Positions 52,550-61,107 of a stretch of 64,000 nt of DNA are shown one piece after another; the first letter of the stretch is position 1; the number at the start of each line of letters is the position of its first letter. The stretch lies in the NCBI RefSeq assembly GCF_013304735.1, contig NZ_JAAITI010000008.1:1-64000 (forward strand), given 5' to 3'. The DNA comes from Blautia luti. Its GTDB lineage: Bacteria; Bacillota; Clostridia; Lachnospirales; Lachnospiraceae. Made by a program: the position numbers and the translations under genes. Below the pieces are notes generated by a model. That model was not told the origin of the DNA, did no database searches, and saw only the letters and a program-made list of their open reading frames with translations.

Positions 52550-54010
52550 ATGTACGGTGCGATTTTAGGAGATATTATTGGAAGTCCATTTGAATTTGAC
52601 AGAGGCGATAAGACAAAAGATTTTGAACTGTTTTCATGGGGATGTCGTTTTACAGATGATTCTGTAATGACAATCGCGGTGGCAGAAGCTTTAATGGAAA
52701 CCGGAATAAATGCGGATGAAGAAACAATTGAAAATGCTGTTCAGAATCAGATGCGTAAATGGGGAAGACGATATCCAAGAGCAGGGTATGGCGGAAGATT
52801 TCGTCAGTGGCTTATGGCGGATCATCCGGAACCTTATGGAAGCTATGGAAATGGTTCTGCGATGCGTGTGTCGGCAGCAGGATGGTTATATCCGGATCTG
52901 GAACAGACCCGGGCAGCAGCAAGGGCAACAGCAAAGGTGACACATAATCATCCGGAAGGAATTAAAGGTGCTGAGGCAACGGCCAGCTGTATTTTTCTTG
53001 CCCGAAATGGAAAGTCAAAGGAAGAGATCCGGGAATATGTAACAGGAGAATTTCATTACAATCTGAACAGAACGTTGGATGAGATCAGGCCATTTTATCA
53101 TCATGTGGAAAGTTGTCAGGAAACAGTACCGGAAGCGATCATTGCTTTTCTGGAAGCAGGGGATTTCGAAGATACTGTGAGAAATGCAGTTTCTATTGGT
53201 GGTGATACAGATACTCTGGCGGCTATTGCGGGTAGTATTGCAGAAGCTTTTTATGGAGTGCCGGAGGAGCTGCGGGAAGAATGCAGGAAGAGAATTCCGG
53301 GCAATATGAGAAAAGTCCTTAACCAGTTTGATAGGGAACTTGGCAGGGAGTGCGAGAGGGAAGAGACGACAGAAATTGTATTTATCCTTGACAGAAGCGG
53401 TTCTATGGCAGGACTTGAGAGAGATACGGTTGGGGGATTTAATTCCATGATCGAAAAGCAGAAAAAAGAAAAAGGTTCTGTGTTGGTTTCTACGGTGCTT
53501 TTTGATAATACGGCAGAAGTTCTTCATGACAGGGTAGATTTAGAGAAGATCAGGCCCTTAACAGAAAAAGAGTATTTTGTGGGAGGATGTACTGCACTTC
53601 TGGATGCTGTCGGAGGGGCAATCCATCATATTGGAAATGTACATAAATATGCCAGAATGGAGGATGTGCCGGAGCGTACATTATTTGTTATCATAACAGA
53701 CGGGGAAGAAAATGCCAGTCGTTATTACAGTGCCAAAAAGGTGAAAGGAATGATCGAGCGTCAGAAATCCAGATATGGCTGGGAGTTCCTTTTTCTGGGA
53801 GCAAACATAGATGCGGTACAAACGGCAGGAAGATTTGGCATCAGTGAAGACAGAGCGGTAAATTATAATTGTGACAGCAGAGGAACTATGCTGAATTACC
53901 AGGTGATCGGAGAAGCGATTTCTGTATTCAGAAATGATGCGCGTATTGATGAAAGCTGGAAAAGGCAGATTGATGAGGACTACAAAAAACGGAGAAGTGA
54001 CTGGGAATAA
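52550..54010 (+). CDS. ADP-ribosylglycohydrolase fused to a von Willebrand A domain
   Basis: 486 residues with AGGAGG upstream. Residues ~1-255 are an ADP-ribosylglycohydrolase with metal motifs TDDS (35-38) and GGDTDT intact, close to the 22061 product. Residues ~275-486 are a VWA domain with a complete MIDAS: D281-R-S-G-S285, Thr in GGCTALLDAVG, and T383-D384 in ITDGEENAS. It resembles TerY-like stress VWA proteins (FNSMIEKQKKEKGSVLVSTV). No signal peptide, so cytosolic. The VWA probably docks a metal-dependent partner while the N-terminal part removes ADP-ribose (inference). It follows the macro-domain gene. Confidence 0.88.
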   Translation: MYGAILGDIIGSPFEFDRGDKTKDFELFSWGCRFTDDSVMTIAVAEALMETGINADEETIENAVQNQMRKWGRRYPRAGYGGRFRQWLMADHPEPYGSYGNGSAMRVSAAGWLYPDLEQTRAAARATAKVTHNHPEGIKGAEATASCIFLARNGKSKEEIREYVTGEFHYNLNRTLDEIRPFYHHVESCQETVPEAIIAFLEAGDFEDTVRNAVSIGGDTDTLAAIAGSIAEAFYGVPEELREECRKRIPGNMRKVLNQFDRELGRECEREETTEIVFILDRSGSMAGLERDTVGGFNSMIEKQKKEKGSVLVSTVLFDNTAEVLHDRVDLEKIRPLTEKEYFVGGCTALLDAVGGAIHHIGNVHKYARMEDVPERTLFVIITDGEENASRYYSAKKVKGMIERQKSRYGWEFLFLGANIDAVQTAGRFGISEDRAVNYNCDSRGTMLNYQVIGEAISVFRNDARIDESWKRQIDEDYKKRRSDWE

Positions 54011-54081
54011 ATCAGGCAGAAGAAGGGAGTTATTTTCTATATTTATAATGGATATTTTCCCTATATAAGAAAAATATATCA

Positions 54082-54123
54082 GAGGAACCGTTCTATTTAC
54101 AGGACAGTTCCTCAGTTTTTTTG
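54082..54123. terminator. Terminator at convergent gene ends
   Basis: GAGGAACCGT / ACAGTTCCTC stem followed by AGTTTTTTT, downstream of the VWA fusion and overlapping the end of the minus-strand XRE gene. Confidence 0.8.
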
Positions 54124-54452
54124 TATGAAAGTTCCCTGACATAAGTAAAAATCCTGCTTCTCAGTTCCTGGTCTGTCTGCATCGTCTGTACCAGTTCATA
54201 CAGTTCCGGTGATTCGGAACGGGAGATGATGATCTGATCGGCTTCCATCTGGTCAGATATTCCATATAAAAAATCTACATTACAATGAAAAGTCTGTGCG
54301 ATAAAACATGCAGATTGGTAGGAGGGCTCACGCTCTCCACGTTCGTAACGGCCGTATGCCATAGCCGAAATATTCAGCTGGCGTGCGGCTTCTGCTTTAT
54401 TGATATTCAGGGACGTTCGAAGCTGGATCAGCCTTTCCGGACAAAAATTCAT
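54093..54452 (-). CDS. XRE-family regulator
   Basis: 119 residues from ATG 54452 with AGAGGTGA upstream. Helix-turn-helix at ~5-60 (ERLIQLRTSLNINKAEAARQ, LNISAMAYGRYERGEREPSY). The C-terminal part is helical and charged. It probably binds the two TAACCAAYGGTTA sites upstream of its own gene. Confidence 0.82.
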   Translation of the reverse strand: MNFCPERLIQLRTSLNINKAEAARQLNISAMAYGRYERGEREPSYQSACFIAQTFHCNVDFLYGISDQMEADQIIISRSESPELYELVQTMQTDQELRSRIFTYVRELSYKKTEELSCK

Positions 54453-54471
54453 AAAATTCACCTCTTGATAT

Positions 54472-54518
54472 TAACCAACGGTTATGATAATATATAGAAC
54501 AATACTAACCAATGGTTA
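54472..54518 (-). promoter_or_regulatory. Paired operators of the 54093 XRE gene
   Basis: TAACCAACGGTTA (54472-54484) and TAACCAATGGTTA (54506-54518): two palindromes with centres 34 bases apart, about three helical turns, directly before the gene's start. Confidence 0.7.
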
Positions 54519-54592
54519 TTATAAACGAAAAGATCAGATATTACAAGAGTGAAAAAAGAAAACGTTGTATATAGGATTTTTACTTTCTTTTT

Positions 54593-54630
54593 ATGTCAGC
54601 TTCCTTGAGAGGCTGTGAGTTGAAATGGCC
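54593..54630 (+). repeat. 38-bp direct repeat, right copy
   Basis: 35 of 38 bases match 49898-49935; the CAGC..GCTG hairpin is kept with one changed pair. Confidence 0.75.
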
Positions 54631-54696
54631 GAAAAGACGGAATAGCGATCTACCAGCTGGTAAGACAAATAGTCGAAAGTGAGACCGAGAATAAAA

Positions 54697-54894
54697 ATGA
54701 AAACGATGAATGATTATATGGAAATGCCCTATCGTATGGAAATTATAGAAGATAAGGAAGAGGGAGGATTTGTGGCTTTTTATCCTGATTTGCCAGGGTG
54801 CATTACCTGCGGTGAAACTGTTGAAATTGCGGTAGCAAATGCATTGGATGCAAAAAAGGCATGGATTGAAGCAATGATGGAAGAGGAACATTAA
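54697..54894 (+). CDS. HicB-like antitoxin-type protein, orphan
   Basis: 65 residues from ATG 54697; the ribosome binding site is weak. YRMEIIEDKEEGGFVAFYPD, LPGCITCGETVEIAVANALD and AKKAWIEAMMEE match the HicB fold. The usual C-terminal DNA-binding extension and an adjacent HicA toxin are both missing, so it is an orphan or a solitary regulator. Confidence 0.75.
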   Translation: MKTMNDYMEMPYRMEIIEDKEEGGFVAFYPDLPGCITCGETVEIAVANALDAKKAWIEAMMEEEH

Positions 54895-54981
54895 GAAATG
54901 ATGTGACATTCTCAAAAAAATGATACGATGTTTTGGTAATACTATGTTATACTTATATCTTCAGGATTACCACAAACAACC

Positions 54982-55737
54982 ATGGAAGTGAGAACAACAA
55001 AAATGAACAATAAAATCGTAGTCTGCCTTGGAAAGGGTGGACAAAGGGATCAGGCAGAGTCTTTTGCCAGGAGGACGGATGCGCCGATTCAGGATAAGCC
55101 GGGGGATTATCTTACTGTCCGGTTTGATTCTAAAGGGGTATCTCTGTCGGGATTTGGTTTGACCTATCAGGGTAATTTCGTAGAGTCTATGCTGCACAGA
55201 GTGACCAATGGACGGCTGCAGCATGAGATGCTGGTGAAAGCTGCCAAGTCTGATAAAGAGGGCAGGAAGGCCATTGATGCCACAGCCGGAATGGGAGAAG
55301 ATGCTTTTCTTCTGGCAGCTCAGGGATATGAGGTGACTTTGTATGAGCAGAATCCGGTGATTGCAGCTCTTCTGAAAGATGCCATTCGCCGTGCGAAGAA
55401 AAATATAGATCTGAAAGACATTGCCAGTCGTATGAAAGTGATCGAAGGAAACAGTGTGGAATGTATGTCAAAACTTCTTGATCCGGTGGACGTGATCTAT
55501 CTGGACCCTATGTTCCCGGCAAGGCAGAAATCCAGCCTGATCAATAAGAAACTTCAGCTGATCCAGAAACTGGAACCACCTTGCTCTGAGGAAACGGATC
55601 TTTTTGATGCAGCGATCAAGGCGAATCCAGATAAGATCATCGTCAAACGTCCGCTGAAAAGTGAATGCCTTGCCGGCCGGGAACCATCTTATACATTGAA
55701 GGGGAAAGCAATACGATATGACTGCTATGTGTTATAA
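54982..55737 (+). CDS. RsmJ-like class I methyltransferase
   Basis: 251 residues (possible shorter start at ATG 55003; neither has a strong site). SAM motif I AIDATAGMGEDAFLLAAQGY, acidic motif VTLYEQNP and the catalytic-type segment VIYLDPMFPARQKSS match RsmJ, which makes m2G1516 in 16S rRNA. The N-terminal ~75 residues form the family's extra domain. The end overlaps the next gene by 20 bases. Probably a chromosomal housekeeping gene. Confidence 0.8.
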   Translation: MEVRTTKMNNKIVVCLGKGGQRDQAESFARRTDAPIQDKPGDYLTVRFDSKGVSLSGFGLTYQGNFVESMLHRVTNGRLQHEMLVKAAKSDKEGRKAIDATAGMGEDAFLLAAQGYEVTLYEQNPVIAALLKDAIRRAKKNIDLKDIASRMKVIEGNSVECMSKLLDPVDVIYLDPMFPARQKSSLINKKLQLIQKLEPPCSEETDLFDAAIKANPDKIIVKRPLKSECLAGREPSYTLKGKAIRYDCYVL

Positions 55738-56809
55738 AGTTACACATTATCAATACAAAGACCGCATCGGAAACCTTAAAGCGGAAGCCGTAGGTGTGGT
55801 AAGCGGGGAAAAGCATTTCCCCATATTTCCAGGGAATATGATCTTTAAACCACTGACGAAATCCAAGCCATTTTCCACACCACTATATGCTTATGCAGAG
55901 GTATTCTGGTCAACGGTCATTAATGAATATTTCATGCCTGCGCCACAGTATGAGCTGGCGATCTGTGAGGGTTATGAGGCGGTAAATGAGAAATATCTCG
56001 ATTATGGAACCGCAGTTCCTGTGGCATATAAGGAGGGAGAGTCCCTTCTGAATCTTCTGGAGTTTTTCCGGAAATATCCGGATAAAAAAGTTGACATAGA
56101 TAATTATGTAAACTACTGCCAGATGTTTTACGATTATCGGGACATCTTTGAATCGGAATTTTTCCAGAAACACGAAGATCTGGCAGAACAGCTTGCTATG
56201 CAGGTACTGATCTCTGTTCTGAAGGGAGACCAGAATTATCATTATGAGAATGTAGCTTTTCTCTGTGATAAAGAGGGAGAGATTATCAGCCTTGCGCCGA
56301 TGATCGATCATGAATTTTCTACCTATTTCATGTTCCCGGAAGATGTTTCACGACATGTGTACTGGCTGATGGAACTGAGTAAGTCTATCCGTGGCTGGGA
56401 AGTGAAGCCAGGGGAATATGATAATTTTAAGAATCCGGAAGAACGGAAACTGATGGAAAAAAGTGCCACCTGTATTCACAAAAATCTCTTCTATATAAAA
56501 GAACATTATCCACAGGTAACCGAAGAATTTCTGAATAAAGCAGAAAAACTGAAAACAGCACTGACAGAAACTTCGAAGGATTTTCTGATCCAGGGAAATA
56601 CGGAATATCCGGACCATGCGGATTCCAGTGCCTGGCTGATCGGAAAAGCCAGATATAAGGATAAAGATGAAGAGAAAGCCAGAACTTATGAAGCGAAATT
56701 TCGTGGAAAAGAGAAAAAGATTGATTTCCGTGACGTCAGTATCAGTGCAATAAATGAAATAAAATCCATCTTAAGTCAGATGGAAGAAGTTTTGGGAAAG
56801 AGAGAATAA
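55718..56809 (+). CDS. Unrecognised protein with a kinase-like catalytic motif
   Basis: 363 residues with AAGGGG upstream, overlapping the methyltransferase gene. N-terminal ~60 residues carry NMIFKPLTKSKPFSTPLYAY (possible nucleotide-binding Lys). In the middle VLKGDQNYHYENVAFL and ISLAPMIDHEFSTYF resemble the catalytic GDxHxxN and metal-binding Asp segments of HipA-like and aminoglycoside-type kinases. The C-terminal third is helical and charged. Not confidently assigned; co-translation with an rRNA methyltransferase is the main context. Confidence 0.55.
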   Translation: MTAMCYKVTHYQYKDRIGNLKAEAVGVVSGEKHFPIFPGNMIFKPLTKSKPFSTPLYAYAEVFWSTVINEYFMPAPQYELAICEGYEAVNEKYLDYGTAVPVAYKEGESLLNLLEFFRKYPDKKVDIDNYVNYCQMFYDYRDIFESEFFQKHEDLAEQLAMQVLISVLKGDQNYHYENVAFLCDKEGEIISLAPMIDHEFSTYFMFPEDVSRHVYWLMELSKSIRGWEVKPGEYDNFKNPEERKLMEKSATCIHKNLFYIKEHYPQVTEEFLNKAEKLKTALTETSKDFLIQGNTEYPDHADSSAWLIGKARYKDKDEEKARTYEAKFRGKEKKIDFRDVSISAINEIKSILSQMEEVLGKRE

Positions 56810-56813
56810 ACAA

Positions 56814-57755
56814 ATGAAACAAACAAAAACAACGTTGACAAAAACCTGGGTGGTGGCGGCACTTGCCTGTGTCTGCTGTCTTCTCTGGGGAAGTGCGATC
56901 CCGCTGATCAAGACAGGATATCGTCTGATGCAGGTGGATTCTGCAGATACCGCAAGCCAGATCGTTTTTGCGGGAGTGCGTTTTGCACTGGCAGGGATTC
57001 TGGTACTGATCTTTGCGTCCATCAGTGAACGGAAAGTGATGATCCCGGACCGGACGATCCTGAAATATGCAGTACCGGTTTGCCTGGCGCAGACGGTGTG
57101 TCAGTATTTCTTCTTTTATATCGGAGTGGCGCATACTTCCGGAGTAAAAGGTGCGATCATCACAGGCCTTGGAAACTTTATCGCGATTCTGTTATCCTGT
57201 TTTATTTTCCGTAAGGAGCGTATGACAGGAAGAAAGATGATCGGATGTATCCTGGGTTTTGCAGGCGTTGTTGTGATCAACCTGATGGGAAATTCCCTGG
57301 ATGCAGGATTTAAACTCACGGGAGAAGGATTTATCCTGATCGCGCAGTTTTCTTATGGAATGTCTACAGTACTGATCAATATTTTTTCCAGAAAAGTGTC
57401 ACCGGTAATACTCAGCGGAACACAGTTTACTATGGGTGGAATTGTTCTGTTTCTTATCGGAAAAATAATGGGCGGACATCTGGGAGTGGTAAATGCTGCC
57501 GGGATTGGAATTATTTTTTATCTTGCAATGGTTTCTGCCGTGGCTTATACACTGTGGTCAGTGCTGCTTGCATGGAATGATGTATCCAGGGTTGCAATCT
57601 TTGGCTTTGTAAATCCTCTGTTCAGCGTAATTTTGTCTGCACTGGTCCTGGGAGAAGTACGCCAGGCATTTAATCTGGGAAGCCTGATCGCACTGTTCCT
57701 TGTCTGTGTGGGAATTTATGTGGTAAATCGTAAAGACAAAGCGTCTGTCCATTGA
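56814..57755 (+). CDS. EamA/DMT-family transporter
   Basis: 313 residues with ten predicted membrane helices in two EamA repeats (WVVAALACVCCLLWGSAIPL first; GEVRQAFNLGSLIALFLVCV last). Four bases after the previous gene. Drug/metabolite transporter superfamily; substrate not predictable. Confidence 0.9.
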   Translation: MKQTKTTLTKTWVVAALACVCCLLWGSAIPLIKTGYRLMQVDSADTASQIVFAGVRFALAGILVLIFASISERKVMIPDRTILKYAVPVCLAQTVCQYFFFYIGVAHTSGVKGAIITGLGNFIAILLSCFIFRKERMTGRKMIGCILGFAGVVVINLMGNSLDAGFKLTGEGFILIAQFSYGMSTVLINIFSRKVSPVILSGTQFTMGGIVLFLIGKIMGGHLGVVNAAGIGIIFYLAMVSAVAYTLWSVLLAWNDVSRVAIFGFVNPLFSVILSALVLGEVRQAFNLGSLIALFLVCVGIYVVNRKDKASVH

Positions 57756-57867
57756 CAACTTCTTCAGAAAAGTCGTATACTATGCGTGTTTCATAAATGA
57801 AGCAGAAATTCTCATGTGTCTGCACGGCGAGTCCGCACTGTGGCTTGTGATGAAGACAGTGTGAGAA
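57752..57867 (+). promoter_or_regulatory. Promoter and structured leader of the ECF transporter operon
   Basis: TTGACA (57752-57757) overlaps the previous stop; 18 bases later TATACT (57776-57781). The leader folds as TTCTCA / TGAGAA (57809-57814 and 57862-57867) with TGTCT / AGACA stacked inside and a CGG-CGAGT-CCG hairpin in the interior, ending 4 bases before the ribosome binding site. A metabolite-sensing riboswitch is plausible; I cannot match a known class. Confidence 0.5.
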
Positions 57868-57886
57868 ACTGAGGGAGGAAGAGACT

Positions 57887-58438
57887 ATGAACAACAATAA
57901 CGGCATTAAAAATGTTGTAGCCATCGGTATTGGTGCGGCTCTGTTTTTCGTGCTCGGACGTTTTGTGGCAATCCCAAGTCCGGTACCGAATACGAACATC
58001 AGCCTTCAGTATGCAGTACTGGCTCTGCTGGCAGCAATGTACGGACCGGTTGCAGGTGGACTGATCGGATTCATCGGTCACACACTGGTAGATCTGTCCT
58101 GGGGCGGAAGCCCGTGGTGGAGCTGGGTTATCACTTCTGCGTTTGTAGGTGTGGTAATCGGTGTTTTTGCGAAGAAGCTGAATGTTCAGGAAGGTGAGTT
58201 CGGTAAAGGAAAAGTAACGATTTTTGTAATCGCAAATGTGGTTGCACATGTGATCGGATGGGTCGTTGTGGCTCCTGTACTTGACATTCTGATCTATGCA
58301 GAACCTGCAAATAAAGTATTTGCACAGGGTGCGTTTGCAGCAGTTTCCAACACAATTACCGGAGCTGTAGTAGGTGGACTTCTGATCCTGGCTTATACGA
58401 AGACCATTGCAAAGAAAGGTTCTCTGGACCAGGAGTAA
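57887..58438 (+). CDS. ECF transporter S component (UPF0397 family)
   Basis: 183 residues with GGGAGGAAG upstream. Five to six membrane helices; NNGIKNVVAIGIGAALFFVL, PNTNISLQYAVLALLAAMYG and GFIGHTLVDLSWGGSPWWSW match UPF0397 S components. It binds a vitamin-like substrate and docks to the ATPase/T module encoded downstream. A terminator after it lowers expression of the next genes relative to this one. Confidence 0.88.
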   Translation: MNNNNGIKNVVAIGIGAALFFVLGRFVAIPSPVPNTNISLQYAVLALLAAMYGPVAGGLIGFIGHTLVDLSWGGSPWWSWVITSAFVGVVIGVFAKKLNVQEGEFGKGKVTIFVIANVVAHVIGWVVVAPVLDILIYAEPANKVFAQGAFAAVSNTITGAVVGGLLILAYTKTIAKKGSLDQE

Positions 58439-58450
58439 AACTTTGACAAA

Positions 58451-58490
58451 AAGCCTTTTCATTGTGCTTATAAGGCATATGAAAAGGCTT
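58451..58490 (+). terminator. Terminator between S and A components
   Basis: AAGCCTTTTCAT / ATGAAAAGGCTT perfect 12-bp stem followed by TTCTTCTCTT. Confidence 0.85.
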
Positions 58491-58540
58491 TTCTTCTCTT
58501 AATATATGAAAGTTTTATTGATTTATTGAGGTAATAATAC

Positions 58541-60265
58541 ATGACTGAGAAAAAATCTCCTGTTATTTCTTTTAAAAATTTTACGTTTCAGTACCGTGCC
58601 CAGAAACGTCCTACACTGATGGGGATCAATCTGGACATTTATCCAGGTGAGAGAGTTCTCATTGCCGGACCTTCCGGTTGTGGAAAAAGCACTCTTGCCG
58701 GCTGCATCAACGGACTGAATCCATTTTCCAATCCGGGTGAATGTACCGGAGAGCTGACTGTAGACGGCGTCGATGCGCCAAAAAGCAGCATTTTCGAGCT
58801 GTCTGCCCATGTTGGTACTGTATTACAGGACCCGGACGGACAGTTTATCGGCCTGACAGTGGGGGAAGACATTGCTTTTGCCCTGGAAAACAGCTGCACG
58901 CCCCAGAATGAGATGCATGAGATCACCCGCCATGCGGCAGAACTGGTAGGGATTGAGAACCACATGGACTATGCACCTCATGAGCTTTCCGGTGGTCAGA
59001 AGCAGAGAGTAAGTCTTGCAGGCGTTATGGTGGATCAGGTAAAGATCCTTCTCTTTGATGAGCCGCTGGCGAACCTTGATCCTGCCACTGGCAAGCAGAC
59101 CATTGAGCTGATCGATGAGATCCAGGAAAAAACGGATACTACTGTAGTGATCATCGAGCATCGTCTCGAGGATGTTCTGTGGCGAAATGTAGACCGCATC
59201 ATTCTTATGAAAGACGGAGGAATCCTTGCAGATCTTCATCCGGATGAACTGCTTTCCACAGGGCTTCTGGGAGAAAACGGAATCCGCGAGCCATTGTATC
59301 TGACAGCTATGCGCTACGCAGGAGTGGATATCCTTCCAGAGAAAAAACCTTCCCATGTGGATTCCGTGATCATAAATGAATCAGACAGAACAAAGATCCA
59401 CAACTGGTTCCATGCTCAGCCGACAGCAGAAAAAGAAGCAGAAAAAACACCTCTTCTGGAAGTAAAGAATTTAAGTTTTGGTTACACAAAAGATCATCAG
59501 ACACTTCGCAATGTAAGTCTTTCTATCGGGAAAGGCGAGATGGTCAGCATCGTCGGAAAAAACGGTGCCGGAAAATCCACATTTTCCAAGCTTGTGTGCG
59601 GCTTTGAAACGCCGGATTCCGGTGAGATTCTTTTTGACGGCAGAGATCTTCTTCAGGAAAATATTCGTCACAGAGCAAAGTATATCGGGTATGTTATGCA
59701 GAACCCCAACCAGATGATCTCCAAGACCATGATCTTCGATGAGGTTGCATTAAGCCTTAAAAATATGGGAAAAAGTGATGCAGAGATTCGGGAAAAAGTG
59801 GAGGAAACCTTAAAGATCTGCGGCCTTTACCCCTTCCGTAACTGGCCGGTATCTGCTTTAAGTTTCGGGCAGAAAAAACGTGTGACAATTGCAAGTGTTC
59901 TTGTGCAGAATCCGGAACTGATCATTTTGGATGAGCCCACCGCGGGCCAGGATTTCCACCATTATACAGAGATCATGGAATTTCTCCGTGGTTTAAATGA
60001 GCAGGGAGTTACGGTTGTAATGATCACTCATGACATGCACCTGATGCTGGAATATACACCACGTGCACTGGTATTTGCAGACGGACAGCTGATTGCAGAT
60101 AGAAGTGCGGCAGCCGTTCTCTGTGATCCGGAGCTGATACAGAAGGCGGCCTTGAAGGAGACCAGTCTGTTCACACTGGCCAACCATATGGATATCACAC
60201 CGGCGGAAGCGTTTGTGGAACGTTTCATAAAGGAAGACAGGGAGGTGCGTAGCCATGGCTGCTAA
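58541..60265 (+). CDS. ECF transporter fused ATPase (two CbiO/EcfA domains)
   Basis: 574 residues with GAGGT upstream. Two complete ABC domains: Walker A at residues 43-51 (GPSGCGKST) and 339-347 (GKNGAGKST); signatures LSGGQKQRVSLAG and LSFGQKKRVTIAS; Walker B ILLFDEPLANLDP and LIILDEPTAGQDF. A linker of ~40 residues joins them. One polypeptide replaces EcfA1/EcfA2. Overlaps ecfT by 11 bases. Confidence 0.93.
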   Translation: MTEKKSPVISFKNFTFQYRAQKRPTLMGINLDIYPGERVLIAGPSGCGKSTLAGCINGLNPFSNPGECTGELTVDGVDAPKSSIFELSAHVGTVLQDPDGQFIGLTVGEDIAFALENSCTPQNEMHEITRHAAELVGIENHMDYAPHELSGGQKQRVSLAGVMVDQVKILLFDEPLANLDPATGKQTIELIDEIQEKTDTTVVIIEHRLEDVLWRNVDRIILMKDGGILADLHPDELLSTGLLGENGIREPLYLTAMRYAGVDILPEKKPSHVDSVIINESDRTKIHNWFHAQPTAEKEAEKTPLLEVKNLSFGYTKDHQTLRNVSLSIGKGEMVSIVGKNGAGKSTFSKLVCGFETPDSGEILFDGRDLLQENIRHRAKYIGYVMQNPNQMISKTMIFDEVALSLKNMGKSDAEIREKVEETLKICGLYPFRNWPVSALSFGQKKRVTIASVLVQNPELIILDEPTAGQDFHHYTEIMEFLRGLNEQGVTVVMITHDMHLMLEYTPRALVFADGQLIADRSAAAVLCDPELIQKAALKETSLFTLANHMDITPAEAFVERFIKEDREVRSHGC

Positions 60266-61085
60266 AACAGTACTGAATTATCTGCCGCGGGAGAGTGTGG
60301 TGCATAAGCTGACCGGTACAACCAAGCTTGCTTTTTTCCTGCTGTTTACCTTTGCCAGCATGATCACCTACAATACCTGGGTACTTTTGGGGCTGTTTGC
60401 GGTGAGTATTGCCGCATTTAAACTCAGCAGGATCAAATTTAAAGAAGTCCGCTTTATGATGATTTTTATGCTGGTATTTCTGCTTCTGAACAATCTGTTT
60501 ATTTTTCTGTTTGACCCGAATCAGGGTACGACTTTGTATGGGACAAAACATATCATCTGTCATCTGTTCTGGAGATATGATGTGACACAGGAGCAGCTGT
60601 TTTATATGCTGAATATTTCCCTGAAATATTTTGTGGCGCTGCCGGTAGCGATCCTTTTCATTTCTGCTACCAATCCAAGTGAATTTGCGGCCAGTCTGAA
60701 CAGCATTGGCATTTCCTATAAAGTTGGATATTCTGTTGCGATCGCATTGCGCTACATTCCGGATATCCAGAGGGATTATCACAGCATCAGTCAGGCGCAG
60801 CAGGCCAGAGGAGTGGAGCTTGGAAAAAATGAGCACTTTTTTGCCCGGCTGAAAAATTCTGTAAATATTCTTCTGCCGCTGATTCTTACCAGCCTGAACC
60901 GGATCGATGTGATCTCCAACGCCATGGAGCTTCGCGGATTCGGAAAGAATAAGAAGCGAAGCTGGTATATGAAGAGACCTTTTGTAAAAAGAGATTTCAT
61001 TACTTTGGGGCTGGGTGTTGTGCTGCTTATTATCAGCCTTACAGTGACCATCCGTTTTGGAAGATTTTATAATCCGTTTGTATAG
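60255..61085 (+). CDS. ecfT: ECF transporter T component
   Basis: 276 residues with GGGAGGTG upstream. Hydrophobic with about five to six helices, and the coupling motifs AQQARGVELG and AMELRGFGKN (Ala-Arg-Gly type) that contact the ATPases. Completes the S-AA-T set. Confidence 0.92.
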   Translation: MAAKTVLNYLPRESVVHKLTGTTKLAFFLLFTFASMITYNTWVLLGLFAVSIAAFKLSRIKFKEVRFMMIFMLVFLLLNNLFIFLFDPNQGTTLYGTKHIICHLFWRYDVTQEQLFYMLNISLKYFVALPVAILFISATNPSEFAASLNSIGISYKVGYSVAIALRYIPDIQRDYHSISQAQQARGVELGKNEHFFARLKNSVNILLPLILTSLNRIDVISNAMELRGFGKNKKRSWYMKRPFVKRDFITLGLGVVLLIISLTVTIRFGRFYNPFV

Positions 61086-61107
61086 AAAGATCAGGAGGCG
61101 CAAAAAA

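Larger units (their letters stand above)
49898..54630. mobile_element. Segment between 38-bp repeats with macro/ADP-ribosylglycohydrolase genes
   Basis: The repeats enclose an XRE/DUF3169 pair, the macro gene, the glycohydrolase-VWA fusion and another XRE gene. No recombinase inside. The boundary status is inferred only from the repeats and from the change to chromosome-like genes beyond 54.9 kb. Confidence 0.35.
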
